Shown: positions 1-8,580 of the stretch, piece after piece
Layout: each line of letters starts with the position of its first letter
Numbering within the stretch: the stretch's first letter is position 1
NCBI GenBank assembly: GCA_947624305.1
Contig: CANQKC010000002.1
Location: 1 to 64,000 of the forward strand
Reading direction: 5' to 3'
DNA length: 64,000 nt
Source of the DNA: an uncultured Monoglobus sp.
Lineage (GTDB): Bacteria; Bacillota; Clostridia; Monoglobales; Monoglobaceae
Made by a program: the position numbers and the translations under genes
The notes under the pieces: model-generated
The model's input: the letters and a program-made list of their open reading frames with translations, nothing else
Database searches by the model: none
Told to the model about the DNA's origin: nothing

Positions 1-46
1 AATTGGTAGTAAATTCAGCTTGAAATCCTGCTTGTATGCCCGTAAA

Positions 47-199
47 TCAAGGCTTTTTTGAGATAATCAACCATTTTTTCTTTAAAAGTTGATATTCAAT
101 TATATCTTTATGCTTGTCACATAAGCTGATTATATCCTCCTTTACTTTCAAGAAAAGCAAATCAGACTGTTCTTCTTGAGTTTTCTTTTCTGTACACAT
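47..199 (-). CDS. Small hypothetical protein, 50 aa
   Basis: This short charged protein starts MCTEKKTQEEQ and has no domain I recognise. The start was chosen because GGAGGTG lies 7 bases upstream of this ATG; a longer reading to base 310 has a low-complexity Ile-rich beginning and no ribosome binding site. It sits at the left edge of the mobile-element region and points away from the polymerase gene. It could be an element-borne accessory protein or a chance reading frame. Confidence 0.4.
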   Translation of the reverse strand: MCTEKKTQEEQSDLLFLKVKEDIISLCDKHKDIIEYQLLKKKWLIISKKP

Positions 200-383
200 A
201 ATAAGGCACCTCCGAATAATCAAAATAATCAAAGAAGTGTTAATTCTTCGATGATGCCCAATCACAATAATCACAGCTTTTATTATATACTTGAATTCAA
301 AATATGTCAATGATTTTTAGGAACATATAAACATATATAAACAGATTTACAAATAAAGCAGACAATATAGTATTGCATATTAC

Positions 384-412
384 TTGAATAATTTGAGTGT
401 ATATGGTACTAT
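384..412 (+). promoter_or_regulatory. Promoter for the Y-family polymerase gene
   Basis: TTGAAT (384-389) and TACTAT (407-412) are separated by 17 bases, about 55 bases upstream of the start codon. I saw no clear Gram-positive LexA box (GAAC-N4-GTTC) here, so SOS control is not supported by the sequence. Confidence 0.5.
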
Positions 413-467
413 ATAAATATTATAAGCAAGATACTAAACTAAATTCGGAATTACAGGAGGCGCAAAA

Positions 468-1970
468 ATGTCAAGTGAAAACAAATATATTGCTATTGAT
501 CTAAAGTCGTTCTATGCCTCGGTGGAGTGCGTGGAGCGCGGGCTTGACCCGCTTGACGCAAATCTCGTTGTAGCCGATGAAAGCCGCACCGCCAAGACCA
601 TATGTCTGGCGGTGTCACCTTCCCTTAAAGCCTATGGTATTTCGGGCAGGGCAAGACTATTTGAGGTGATACAAGAAACGCAGCGTATTAACAACGGCCG
701 CAGATACAAAGCACCGCATCGCACTTTTAGCGGCAAGTCGTATCTTGACAGCGAACTTAAGGCCGACTCGTCGCTTGAACTCGACTATGTAGTGGCACCG
801 CCTAGAATGGCGTATTATATCGAGTACAGCACAAAGATCTACGAGATATATCTTAAGTATATCGCGCCCGAAGATATTTGTGTCTACTCGATCGACGAGG
901 TGTTTATCGACGCCACGCATTATCTCAAAACCTATAAAATGACAGCTCATGAGCTGGCGATGACGATAATACAGGACGTCCTCAAAGAGACGGGCATAAC
1001 CGCCACAGCGGGTATAGGCACAAATCTTTATCTGGCAAAAGTGGCCATGGACGTTGAGGCGAAGCACATTAAGCCCGACAAAGACGGCGTTCGCATAGCA
1101 GAGCTTGACGAGATTAAGTACCGCCGCAGTCTTTGGACGCACCGACCGATAACCGACTTCTGGCGCGTGGGCAAGGGCTATGCCAAAAAACTTGAAAAAT
1201 ATTATATGCACACAATGGGCGACATCGCCCGCTGCTCGATCAATGACGAGGAGATTTTGTATCGTATGTTCGGAGTCAACGCCGAGCTTCTGATAGATCA
1301 CGCTTGGGGCTGGGAGCCCTGTACAATGGCGGACATCAGAGCCTACAAGCCCGAGACAAACAGCATAAGCTCGGGACAGGTGCTTCAAGAGCCTTATCCA
1401 AATGACAAAGCGAGGCTCGTGGTTCGGGAAATGGCAGAAGCGCTGTCGCTTGACTTGGTAGGAAAGAAAAAGGTGACGGACCAGATCGTGCTGACGATTG
1501 GTTATGATATTGAAAACGTCGGCAAAACCGATAAGAGATACAAGGGCGAGATAACCGTTGACCGCTACGGACGCAAGACGCCGAAGCATGCCCACGGAAC
1601 GGGCAATATCGGCAGGTATACCGCATCGACAAAATTAATAATAAACACAGCACTTGACTTGTTTGACAGGATAACCGATCAAAAACTCACGATCCGCAGG
1701 ATAACCATAGTCGCCAATCATGTGATCGACGAAAGCGACGTGCCTCAAAGCGAGGCCTACGAACAGCTCGGTATGTTCACGGACTATGACGAGCTTGAAA
1801 GAAAAGAAAAACGCGAGCAGGAGGAACTGAGGCGTGAAAAGCAGCTGCAGGAAGCCATGCTGAACATCAAGAAAATGTACGGCAAAAACTCGGTGCTCCG
1901 CGGGACCAGCTACAAAGAGGGCGCGACGGCAAAATCAAGAAACAAGCAGATAGGAGGCCACAAGGCATGA
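468..1970 (+). CDS. Y-family translesion DNA polymerase (UmuC/DinB-like)
   Basis: The 500-residue protein begins with the Y-family catalytic signature IAIDLKSFYASVECVERG (about residues 8-25). Around residues 142-147 it has YSIDEVFID, which carries the second acidic metal-binding motif, followed by a helix-hairpin-helix region (TAGIGTNLYLAKVAMD). The C-terminal part is the little-finger and tail region, rich in Glu/Lys/Arg. This family copies past damaged template. The gene overlaps the next one by 4 bases (ATGA), the usual UmuC-YolD arrangement of Bacillota plasmids and integrative elements. It is richer in GC codons than its neighbours, which fits transfer. An AGGAGG site sits 7 bases before the ATG. 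Confidence 0.9.
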   Translation: MSSENKYIAIDLKSFYASVECVERGLDPLDANLVVADESRTAKTICLAVSPSLKAYGISGRARLFEVIQETQRINNGRRYKAPHRTFSGKSYLDSELKADSSLELDYVVAPPRMAYYIEYSTKIYEIYLKYIAPEDICVYSIDEVFIDATHYLKTYKMTAHELAMTIIQDVLKETGITATAGIGTNLYLAKVAMDVEAKHIKPDKDGVRIAELDEIKYRRSLWTHRPITDFWRVGKGYAKKLEKYYMHTMGDIARCSINDEEILYRMFGVNAELLIDHAWGWEPCTMADIRAYKPETNSISSGQVLQEPYPNDKARLVVREMAEALSLDLVGKKKVTDQIVLTIGYDIENVGKTDKRYKGEITVDRYGRKTPKHAHGTGNIGRYTASTKLIINTALDLFDRITDQKLTIRRITIVANHVIDESDVPQSEAYEQLGMFTDYDELERKEKREQEELRREKQLQEAMLNIKKMYGKNSVLRGTSYKEGATAKSRNKQIGGHKA

Positions 1971-2386
1971 GTTTTCCTTATGAGGACATAGTTGATCTTC
2001 CGCATCACGTTTCCCAAAAACATCCGCCCATGTCAAGGCTGAATCGTGCGGCTCAATTCGCGCCGTTCGCTGCGCTCACGGGGCACAGCGCCGCGATCAT
2101 GGAGACCGCAAGGCTGACCGATATAGAAACGGACTTGTCGGACAGCGATATAGAAATACTGAACCGCCGTCATAAGGTCCTGCTTGAACATTTAGACGAA
2201 CAGCCCGAGGCGACGTTTATATACTTCAAGCCCGACGCCCTAAAGTCGGGCGGCGAATACAAAACCAAAACTGGCAGAGTAAAAAAGATAGACGAATACA
2301 AAAAGCAATACATCCTGAGCGACGGCACGATAATCCCGATGGAACATCTGTTTTCAATGGAATCGGATTTGTTTCAGAATTTTTAA
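1967..2386 (+). CDS. YolD-like protein, polymerase partner
   Basis: This 139-residue protein has the YolD-like pattern: an N-terminal RLNRAAQFAPFAALTGHSAAI segment (about residues 24-44) and a C-terminal small beta domain with the reading GRVKKIDEYKKQYILSDGTIIPM. YolD-like proteins are encoded beside UmuC-type polymerases in Bacillota and are thought to act with them, in the manner of UmuD. The start codon overlaps the polymerase stop, so the two are translationally coupled. A strong terminator follows. Confidence 0.8.
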   Translation: MSFPYEDIVDLPHHVSQKHPPMSRLNRAAQFAPFAALTGHSAAIMETARLTDIETDLSDSDIEILNRRHKVLLEHLDEQPEATFIYFKPDALKSGGEYKTKTGRVKKIDEYKKQYILSDGTIIPMEHLFSMESDLFQNF

Positions 2387-2424
2387 TATTTGTATTCATG
2401 TTTGGCTTATTTTAGGTTCATTTG

Positions 2425-2462
2425 AAAAAGCATATCCGCATAAATCCACGGATATGCTTTTT
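2425..2462. terminator. Bidirectional rho-independent terminator
   Basis: Perfect 14-bp arms (AAAAAGCATATCCG at 2425-2438 and its complement at 2449-2462) enclose a 10-base loop. A-rich and T-rich ends make it usable from both strands: it ends the UmuC/YolD pair on plus and the small secreted-protein gene on minus. Confidence 0.85.
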
Positions 2463-2485
2463 GTGTAATTCAATAATATAAATTA

Positions 2486-2809
2486 TTACTTGGCAAGCGC
2501 TGTTGCCGTTACCGCATATCTGATCGCGTTTTGAGATATTGCGGACAATATGCCGTAACCATAGTCGCCCGTTTCTTCGTTTTCGACCGCTTGGCGTATC
2601 AGAGTATTGGCTCGTCCGCTTGCGGCGCCATATCCTAACCCGTCATAAACCTCGTCAAGTATACTTCCCATAATATTCTCGGTGATTTTGACTGCTTCTT
2701 CCGAAGCTCCGTCCGGTGCCGTCTCTCTTGGAATTTCTGCGGCGTAACAAGTTGCCGATGAAACAAAAATAGCGGCAGATAAAACTGTGCTAAGTATCAA
2801 TTTTTTCAT
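2486..2809 (-). CDS. Small secreted protein of unknown function, 107 aa
   Basis: The protein starts MKKLILSTVLSAAIFVSSATCYAAE, a typical signal peptide with a likely cleavage after CYA (about residue 22-23). The mature part is about 85 residues, acidic at first and then with an Ala/Gly-rich end. I recognise no domain. The start at 2809 was chosen over an upstream ATG because GGAGG is 9 bases away from it but touches the upstream one. It lies between the YolD gene and the relaxase gene, inside the element. Confidence 0.6.
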   Translation of the reverse strand: MKKLILSTVLSAAIFVSSATCYAAEIPRETAPDGASEEAVKITENIMGSILDEVYDGLGYGAASGRANTLIRQAVENEETGDYGYGILSAISQNAIRYAVTATALAK

Positions 2810-2931
2810 AATCAACATCCTCCATATATATTTTGATATTTACATTATATCACATATTTATATGGTCGCCCAGCCTTTTGTTTTTAAATAATCGTAGAAA
2901 ATATCCGGTTCAGTCTGTATATAGCGCACAA

Positions 2932-4278
2932 TTATCCGATTTCCTGCGGTTTTTGCTGCCTGTCCTTTTTCGGCTGATTAATTATCATGTCAACATTTCG
3001 TTTGATAGTATCGTATTCTTGAACCGCCTTCCTTGCCTTTTTGTATTCGGAATACAGATGATTTTTTTGTTCGGTCAATCTTTCAAGCCGATTGTTGAGA
3101 CTGTCAACTGTCGGCAGTTTTCCGTCTGTCCGCGATGCCGTAAGCTGCTCGGCCGCACTCTCGTATAACATGATCTCTCGTCTGTGTTTTTCATAAAACG
3201 CGGCCTTGTTTTTGGCTTTTTTGTATGCCGAATATACGGGCTTCATTTCCCGATAGGTCATAATATTTTTTCTCAGAATATGTATATCCTTGATTTGTTT
3301 TTCGACGGATTTCAGTTCATCGGCCGTTTTGTCAAAACCGCTGTTCAGCTCTTCGATCTTGGATTGCAGTTCGCTATATGTTTCTACTCCGTGTGTATTC
3401 AAAAAGCTCATGGTCTTAGCCGCATTTTGCAGATTATATTTTTTAGCCCAATATTCATAGCCCTTACTTTCCTGCGCCTTAATGCTGTTTTGAATATCAA
3501 TAAGCAGGTTAATTTGTTTTCCGTTGTTCAATGACGGCTTTTTAATTTTTGATTTGTTTAAAATCCTATCCGTAATAGCCTCGGCGGTATAATTGCCGCC
3601 TAAAGTTTTTGCACGCGTATATCTTTCCTGACCCGCAGCACGGAACGAAATATATTTGCCTTTCTTGATCTCATATCCGCTTTGTTCCATAAGCCTGAGA
3701 AAATCATCAAAGTCTCTCGCTCTCGGAATAACCGTGTCAATAGTTCGTTTAAGTTTTGCCTTCCAGCTCGTGCCGTTCTTTTCGGCGGTATATTCTTTAT
3801 AGCTCTTGCCTTTGTCTTTTCCGGCCTCTATGGTTGAAAGACCGTATTCTCTGCACAGCCGGTCGCTGGTACGACGGATGAGGTTATATGTTTTTTTGTT
3901 TGAATGATATTTTTTATAGTCAACAAAAGACACGGCGTTAAATATAATATGATTATGAATATTATTTTTATCAACGTGTGTGCTCAAAACAAATTCATAC
4001 TTTCCGCCTAAAACACTTTCGGCCAATTTCATACCGATTTCGTGAGCTTGCTCGGGAGTTGTCTCGTTAGGTTTAAACGATTGTATAATATGCCTCGCAA
4101 GGTTTGAGCCTGAAGCATTTGCAAGTTTTTGAGTCAACTCAAATTCCATATCAGCCGTTTCGGGAGTGCAGCAAAAAGAGCTGACCAAAATACTGTCATC
4201 GGTCTTATCGGGTTTTATAATATATTCGATTGCTTTTTTTAGTGTAGACTTGATAGGATGCGTCTTTGTAACCGCCAA
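2932..4278 (-). CDS. Relaxase / mobilization nuclease (MobP type)
   Basis: The 448-residue protein carries the relaxase fold. A likely catalytic tyrosine lies in IEYIIKPDKT (about residue 18) and the metal-binding three-histidine motif is HVDKNNIHNHIIFN (about residues 101-114). Relaxases nick one strand at oriT and stay bound to it during conjugative transfer. The C-terminal 200 residues are charged and probably coiled coil. The gene overlaps the upstream mobC gene by 40 bases in another frame, so the two form an operon. No type IV secretion genes are visible, so the element would be mobilizable rather than self-transferring unless the missing left part supplies them. Confidence 0.88.
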   Translation of the reverse strand: MAVTKTHPIKSTLKKAIEYIIKPDKTDDSILVSSFCCTPETADMEFELTQKLANASGSNLARHIIQSFKPNETTPEQAHEIGMKLAESVLGGKYEFVLSTHVDKNNIHNHIIFNAVSFVDYKKYHSNKKTYNLIRRTSDRLCREYGLSTIEAGKDKGKSYKEYTAEKNGTSWKAKLKRTIDTVIPRARDFDDFLRLMEQSGYEIKKGKYISFRAAGQERYTRAKTLGGNYTAEAITDRILNKSKIKKPSLNNGKQINLLIDIQNSIKAQESKGYEYWAKKYNLQNAAKTMSFLNTHGVETYSELQSKIEELNSGFDKTADELKSVEKQIKDIHILRKNIMTYREMKPVYSAYKKAKNKAAFYEKHRREIMLYESAAEQLTASRTDGKLPTVDSLNNRLERLTEQKNHLYSEYKKARKAVQEYDTIKRNVDMIINQPKKDRQQKPQEIG

Positions 4279-4568
4279 ATTTCCGCCACCTTTTCTTTGA
4301 TTTCTTCAATATCTTCCTTATAAGCCGAACCGGTTGAATTAACTCGTTTTGCTATTTGATTTATGTTTTTGCCTATGGCTTGAAGCTCTTTGGCGTATTC
4401 TTTTATCGGCGATAAGTCTGTATAGATTATATAACCGTCGATCGCCATTTTGCGCAGGTACGCTCCTATTTTTGATGTTGGCAGCAACGCCATTTTCTGT
4501 TCTATAAGTTTTCGTTCTTCTTCCGTAACAGGACATCTTAACATAATTTTTCTTTTGCGATTGCTCAT
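4239..4568 (-). CDS. MobC-like relaxosome accessory protein
   Basis: This 109-residue basic protein has the MobC pattern: MLRCPVTEEERKLIEQKM, a ribbon-helix-helix-like start, and the later IGKNINQIAKRVNSTGSAY (about residues 68-86), the hallmark of Bacterial mobilization protein MobC. Such proteins bind oriT and help the relaxase nick. It lies immediately upstream of and overlaps the relaxase gene. A GGAGG site precedes the ATG by about 7 bases. Confidence 0.85.
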   Translation of the reverse strand: MSNRKRKIMLRCPVTEEERKLIEQKMALLPTSKIGAYLRKMAIDGYIIYTDLSPIKEYAKELQAIGKNINQIAKRVNSTGSAYKEDIEEIKEKVAEIWRLQRRILSSLH

Positions 4569-5322
4569 TCTTATACCTCCATATTTTTTCTGGGTTTGGG
4601 ATTAGTTCCCAATTTTTTACATTTTTTGCAACACACAGCGAGAAATTAAAAAATCGTAAGTGTGGCTACACTTGCTGTGCTTGCTATTCTACTTTTTTTA
4701 AATTCACCCCTTATATATAAGTAACTGTAAAAACACCCATTTTGCATAGATTTTTTGCATATTTAATAAAAAAACAGTAATATTACACAAAAAACGATTA
4801 TTTATTGAACATTTACACTTATTTTGTCGTATAAATCCTTTTGCTATCTGTCAAATTATGACAATAATTTTAGAGTAAATATTATAAAATACTTGCTAAT
4901 GCAATAAAATCCGTAGAAATACTGTATAAATCGCCGATTTTTTCAACTAAAAACATTCTTACTTAACAAAAATAAGCTGCAATTTTTGAGATATGCGCTT
5001 ACTTTTTTTATACCTAATTTTAGTTACAGAGCTCTGCGGAATGAAAATTTTGTAGGTGGAGGCTACACAATGAAACGTAAAAATTATAATAAAAAAATAT
5101 TTTTTCTTAATCAAAATAAGAAATTTTTTAGATGTCAAAATAACCCAAGATCGCCGCCACAGCGTTGTTTTCGCGGGGTCAAGCTCGAAAAAGCACGAAA
5201 CTTTTTGAAAAGTTTTTTTGAAAAAACCCACCAGTTTTTTGATTTTTTCAGTTACTTATATTAGAGGGACAAATTCAAAAAGCAATTTTATATACTTAAA
5301 TTTTGAGAGGTGTTATTAAAAA
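4569..5322. other. AT-rich intergenic stretch with hairpins
   Basis: No convincing gene. The first 110 bases hold the oriT candidate listed separately. The middle is extremely AT-rich. Near 5199-5220 AAACTTTT and AAAAGTTT form a hairpin followed by T residues, a terminator-like structure on plus. Readings here (such as 4986-5264 on plus) are low in complexity and lack a ribosome binding site. Confidence 0.5.
4634..4680. other. Candidate origin of transfer (oriT)
   Basis: Two nested inverted repeats lie just upstream of the mobC-relaxase pair: a perfect AAGTGT/ACACTT hairpin (4658-4663, 4668-4673) and an outer imperfect pair CACAGCGAG/CTTGCTGTG. Position and structure fit an oriT for the divergent Mob genes. 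The nick site cannot be named from sequence alone. Confidence 0.4.
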
Positions 5323-5742
5323 ATGGACTCAGAAGAAAAACGAATAGCTAACCAATTTGGGAGCTTTTGCATGAGAGTTTTAAAAAATAAATCATATGAC
5401 ATTGATAAGATTAATGCTTTGGAAATAGAACATAACAAAGCAATCGGTAATCTCACTAAAGAAGAATTATTCAATATTAGTGTTCAAGATAAGTATTTTA
5501 CGCAAGAACATATATTTAATGTTTATGAGTTACCGGTAGTAGTAAAAAGCGATATGCTTTCATTTGCCCTTTGTAAAATATCGGAGGAGCACAGAGATAT
5601 TGTTCTTTTATCATACTTTTTAGAATTATCGGACAATGACATAGGAAAAATTTGCAACATGGTTAGACGTACAGTTGTGGATAAACGAAGAGCTGCATTA
5701 AAAAAGCTCAAGAAAATTATAGAAACGGAGGATTTGCTATGA
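5323..5742 (+). CDS. Sigma-70-like regulator (Tn916 Orf7-like)
   Basis: This 139-residue protein ends in a sigma region 4 helix-turn-helix: ISEEHRDIVLLSYFLELSDNDIGKICNMVRRTVVDKRRAALKKLK (about residues 86-131). In Tn916-family elements a protein of this kind sits before orf8, xis and int and activates transfer genes; the same order is seen here. GAGAGGTG lies about 10 bases before the ATG. It overlaps the next gene by 4 bases (ATGA). Confidence 0.75.
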   Translation: MDSEEKRIANQFGSFCMRVLKNKSYDIDKINALEIEHNKAIGNLTKEELFNISVQDKYFTQEHIFNVYELPVVVKSDMLSFALCKISEEHRDIVLLSYFLELSDNDIGKICNMVRRTVVDKRRAALKKLKKIIETEDLL

Positions 5743-5981
5743 AACTGAAAAGAACAAACAAACTAATTCCGATCGAAATTATACGAGCTGCGGTAAACGG
5801 AGACCAATTTGCGCTTGCTTATATTTTAAGAGTATATAGGAATTACATAAAAACCTTATCAACAAAAGTTATAACGGACAAAGACGGCAACGAGTATATT
5901 TGTGTGGATGAGGACAAGCAGACGATATTAATGTCGCAGCTTATATACTGCATAACAAACAACTTCAAGATATTACCGTAA
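5739..5981 (+). CDS. Small helix-turn-helix conjugative-element protein (Tn916 Orf8-like)
   Basis: An 80-residue protein with LIPIEIIRAAVNGDQFALAYILRVYRNYIKTLSTK (about residues 7-41), matching the helix-turn-helix domain of the Tn916 Orf8-type regulators. It is coupled to the sigma-like gene by a 4-base overlap and is followed by a hairpin and a long non-coding gap. Its role is probably regulation of element excision or transfer; this is inferred from the family and order. Confidence 0.7.
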   Translation: MKLKRTNKLIPIEIIRAAVNGDQFALAYILRVYRNYIKTLSTKVITDKDGNEYICVDEDKQTILMSQLIYCITNNFKILP

Positions 5982-5988
5982 GCAAAAC

Positions 5989-6028
5989 GGGAGCGTGTTT
6001 TTTCTGAAACTCTCCTTTCCACGCTCCC
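5989..6028 (+). terminator. Inverted repeat after the Orf7/Orf8 pair
   Basis: GGGAGCGTG (5989-5997) pairs perfectly with CACGCTCCC (6020-6028) around a 22-base loop. It lies directly after the Orf8-like stop codon. There is no clean T tract, so it may be an RNA-stabilising structure rather than a terminator. Confidence 0.45.
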
Positions 6029-6636
6029 GCAGTTGCATTTTATTATTTTATTCCATATCGACGCATTTGAAAAAATGCGTCAATACGGACTAAAAAGTCC
6101 TGCTGACAATTAAATATACCTTTCATCAGATACGTTCTTTCTGACCGGAGCCATGATCGTCCGCGCGCCATGAAGTGTACAGAGCTGTTATATACTTCTG
6201 TTATACTTGTTTTAAGATAGAAATGAACCTCTAATGTTCTCGTTACAAAAGTACACCGAGCGATTAAGCGGCGACAAAATATCGGGCAGCTCCCGATACG
6301 GCCATGATTGTCTGAAAGTATAATGATACTCCCGTCTTGAACTCTTATCGGAATTGGGCGGCTGGATGCGAACCATGCAGGGGTTAGATTCCCGTGATGT
6401 CGGTAGCTGCCGACAGTCTGATGATTGCCTGTCTTGGGGATGTCGTGGACAAATACAAGATACCGTAGAAAATTTTAATATTTATATGCCCGGCGCATAT
6501 CTATGATCTGCGAGATCACTCAATCGGAATGCGTCGGGCATATTTGACAAATTCACATATTTTCAAAAGATATTATATTTTTGTATCTTTTGAAAATGTG
6601 CCGAATACAGCATTTAAACGAAAGGATGAACCCAAA
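6029..6636 (+). ncRNA. Candidate structured non-coding region upstream of xis
   Basis: About 600 bases without a gene between the Orf8-like and excisionase genes, much less AT-biased than other gaps. It holds perfect hairpins GACGCATTT/AAATGCGTC (6060-6081) and GGACT/AGTCC (6087-6100). A similar short string recurs: GCCATGATCGTCC near 6150, GCCATGATTGTCTG near 6301 and GATGATTGCCTGTC near 6420. I do not recognise an RNA family. It may be a leader or regulatory RNA for xis/int, or DNA-binding sites for excision. Confidence 0.3.
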
Positions 6637-6936
6637 ATGACCGCTTTGGAAAAACAAGACTTGATATTGCAATTAACAGCCATGATTAACGATATGCCTG
6701 TTGATGAACCGGCAGAACCCGATAACTCAAAGGAAGAAAAAGTTGAACTGCTCACTATTAAAGAGTGTGTAAAAATGGTTCGCGGACTTTCGGAATACAC
6801 TCTGCGAAAATTAATAAGCAGCGGTAAAATCCCGTACATAAGAGCCGGAGCCGGTGCGAATGGCAAAATGCTTATTTCAAAATCAGTTCTTAAAAGCTAT
6901 TTCGGTGATTTCTTCAAAGATAATAATGTGACATGA
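6637..6936 (+). CDS. Excisionase-family DNA-binding protein
   Basis: The 99-residue protein has a winged-helix excisionase/MerR-like domain: LLTIKECVKMVRGLSEYTLRKLISSGKIPYIRAGAGANGKMLISKSVLKSYF (about residues 38-89). Such proteins bend DNA at attachment sites and steer integrase toward excision. The start at 6637 was chosen because AAAGGATG lies about 9 bases upstream; the frame stays open further upstream without a site. It precedes the integrase gene, as in Tn916-like elements. Confidence 0.8.
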   Translation: MTALEKQDLILQLTAMINDMPVDEPAEPDNSKEEKVELLTIKECVKMVRGLSEYTLRKLISSGKIPYIRAGAGANGKMLISKSVLKSYFGDFFKDNNVT

Positions 6937-6989
6937 ATTATCGTCTCTTATCTAAAATTATATTTTTTGACAAAAGCTAAAATAGGGCA

Positions 6990-7019
6990 TTGACATATTA
7001 TTCAAAACGGCGTTATACT
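6990..7019 (+). promoter_or_regulatory. Promoter for the integrase gene
   Basis: TTGACA (6990-6995) and TATACT (7014-7019) are separated by 18 bases. They lie about 48 bases before the integrase start and after the excisionase stop, so int can be transcribed alone. Confidence 0.65.
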
Positions 7020-7066
7020 TAATATACGATAGCGCCAAGATGAATAATTGGAAAGGAGATTCATCA

Positions 7067-8224
7067 ATGGCATTTATACGAGAAAGAAACAACAGCTATC
7101 AGATATGTGTCAGCTGCGGTTATGATACAGAGGGCAAACAAATTATTCGCACGAAAACATGGAAACCAACGCATAACATGACTAAACGGCAGATTGAAAA
7201 AGAATTAAACCGCCAGACGGTTCTATTTGAGGAAGCTTGCTTAGACGGTTATACCGCATCAAAAGTAAAGCTCGGCGATTTTATGAATCGCTGGAAAGAG
7301 GAATACGCGATACCGAACTTGAAACCGACAACTCTTGATTCAATGGGGAAAATGACAAAACGGATAGACGAGGAAATCGGGCACATGCACCTTGACAAAA
7401 TAAAACGGCGGAATATTCAAATGTTTATTCAATCATTGTACAACGGTAATGATAAGCACAAGCCGTTGGGAGCAAAGACAATCAAAAATTATGTGTCATG
7501 CGTGTCCTCAATAATGAATTACGCAATAAGGCTTGATATGCTGAACTCAAATCCGTGCAGTCACGCGAATATACCGCGTATCAAAGAAACCGAAAGAGAC
7601 ATATACACTCCCGAAGAAGCGCAGATATTTCTTGACAGGCTCACAGAAAAAGCTCCGCTTGTGTATCAGTGTTATTTTATACTTATGATATTCAGCGGAT
7701 TTCGCAGAGGCGAGATGTGCGGACTTACATGGGATGATATTGATTTTGAAAATCATATAATATCAATAAACAAAGCTCTGTATCATACTGCCTATAAAGG
7801 CACGGTAATTGACACTCCCAAGACTGTTACATCAAATCGTAGTTTGAAGCTTTCGGGGGAAGTATTTGAATATCTGAAACGGCTGCAAAAATTTTATGAG
7901 GATGAAAGCGTCAGACTGGGCACAAAATGGCAGGAAAACAATTTTGTGTTTAAAAACCCATATGGCGGTGTTATGTCGCCGCTAACGCCGAGAGATTGGC
8001 TGAAAAGCTTTTGCAAGCGCGAGGGAATAAGGTATGTGACACCGCATTCGTTCCGTCACTTATGCGCTTCGATTATGATAGAGTCGGGAGCAAGCGTTAA
8101 AACGGTTCAGGCGTGCATGGGTCACAGCGACGCGAACACGACGCTCAACATTTACGCCCACGCATTTTCAAGAGCGCAGGCATTGGCGAGCGAAACAGTA
8201 GCGAGCTGTTTTAACTTACGATAA
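7067..8224 (+). CDS. int: Tyrosine integrase of the mobilizable element
   Basis: A 385-residue tyrosine recombinase. An N-terminal arm-binding domain (about 1-60) is followed by a SAM-like core-binding domain (about 70-165) and the catalytic domain. Visible active-site residues include Arg in FSGFRRGEMCGLTW (about 213), the HSFRH box near residue 335, the GHS histidine, and Tyr in TLNIYAHAF. The start at 7067 follows GGAAAGGAG by 7 bases; an upstream ATG at 7040 lacks a site. The gene ends 125 bases from the 3' end of tRNA-Lys, the expected place for an integrase beside its attachment site. Confidence 0.92.
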   Translation: MAFIRERNNSYQICVSCGYDTEGKQIIRTKTWKPTHNMTKRQIEKELNRQTVLFEEACLDGYTASKVKLGDFMNRWKEEYAIPNLKPTTLDSMGKMTKRIDEEIGHMHLDKIKRRNIQMFIQSLYNGNDKHKPLGAKTIKNYVSCVSSIMNYAIRLDMLNSNPCSHANIPRIKETERDIYTPEEAQIFLDRLTEKAPLVYQCYFILMIFSGFRRGEMCGLTWDDIDFENHIISINKALYHTAYKGTVIDTPKTVTSNRSLKLSGEVFEYLKRLQKFYEDESVRLGTKWQENNFVFKNPYGGVMSPLTPRDWLKSFCKREGIRYVTPHSFRHLCASIMIESGASVKTVQACMGHSDANTTLNIYAHAFSRAQALASETVASCFNLR

Positions 8225-8295
8225 GTTATGATAAGTTACATAAAACAATTTGATCATTAAATAACGACCAAATAACGACCAAAACGGATTTTCGG

Positions 8296-8340
8296 AAAAA
8301 ACAAAACCCCCGAAACGCCGTAAAATCGGGCGTTCCGAGG
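8296..8340 (-). terminator. Terminator of tRNA-Lys
   Basis: Read on minus, CCTCGGAACGCC (8329-8340) pairs with GGCGTTTCGGGG (8307-8319) and is followed by TTTTGTTTTT. It lies just downstream of the tRNA-Lys gene, within the presumed element end. Confidence 0.8.
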
Positions 8341-8349
8341 GATGTCATC

Positions 8350-8426
8350 TGGTACACCTTCGGGGATTCGAACCCCGGACACCCTGATTAAGAGTCAGGT
8401 GCTCTAGCCAGCTGAGCTAAAGGTGC
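8350..8426 (-). tRNA. tRNA-Lys (anticodon CTT)
   Basis: The minus strand reads a complete 77-base cloverleaf with a GCACCTT acceptor, an anticodon loop of CTCTTAA, a T arm GGGGTTCGAATCCCC and an encoded CCA end. Acceptor pairing is complete with one G-U at the first position. Its 3' end faces the integrase gene, so it is the likely attachment site of the mobile element. No second copy of the tRNA 3' end is visible toward base 1. Confidence 0.95.
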
Positions 8427-8450
8427 ATATCTCAATTACGCAACGTTAAA

Positions 8451-8479
8451 ATTATACTATGTGTTTTGCCGTTTGTCAA
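8451..8479 (-). promoter_or_regulatory. Promoter of tRNA-Lys
   Basis: Minus-strand TTGACA (8474-8479) and TATAAT (8451-8456) with a 17-base spacer, a perfect sigma-A consensus, about 25 bases before the tRNA. Confidence 0.85.
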
Positions 8480-8528
8480 GGCTTTTTTTGAAAAAAATTT
8501 AATTTTTTCAAAAAATTCGTTAAAGGGC

Positions 8529-8557
8529 TTGATTTTTTGTTTGGGCTGTGATATACT
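8529..8557 (+). promoter_or_regulatory. Promoter of tRNA-Leu
   Basis: TTGATT (8529-8534) and TATACT (8552-8557) with a 17-base spacer, 23 bases before the tRNA start. Confidence 0.75.
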
Positions 8558-8580
8558 TTAAGTCGTGCTAAGGCACATAT

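Noticed and set aside
1-467. Left attachment site of the tRNA-Lys element
   Set aside because: No copy of the tRNA-Lys 3' end (GGGGATTCGAACCCC region) occurs left of the integrase; the element end is outside the window or diverged.
657-1595. Long minus-strand reading frame opposite the polymerase gene
   Set aside because: It is a shadow of the GC-rich UmuC-like gene, with no ribosome binding site or recognisable domain.
4986-5264. 92-codon reading frame in the AT-rich gap
   Set aside because: Low-complexity Phe/Lys-rich reading over a hairpin, no ribosome binding site, and the opposite frame reads equally well; not a gene.
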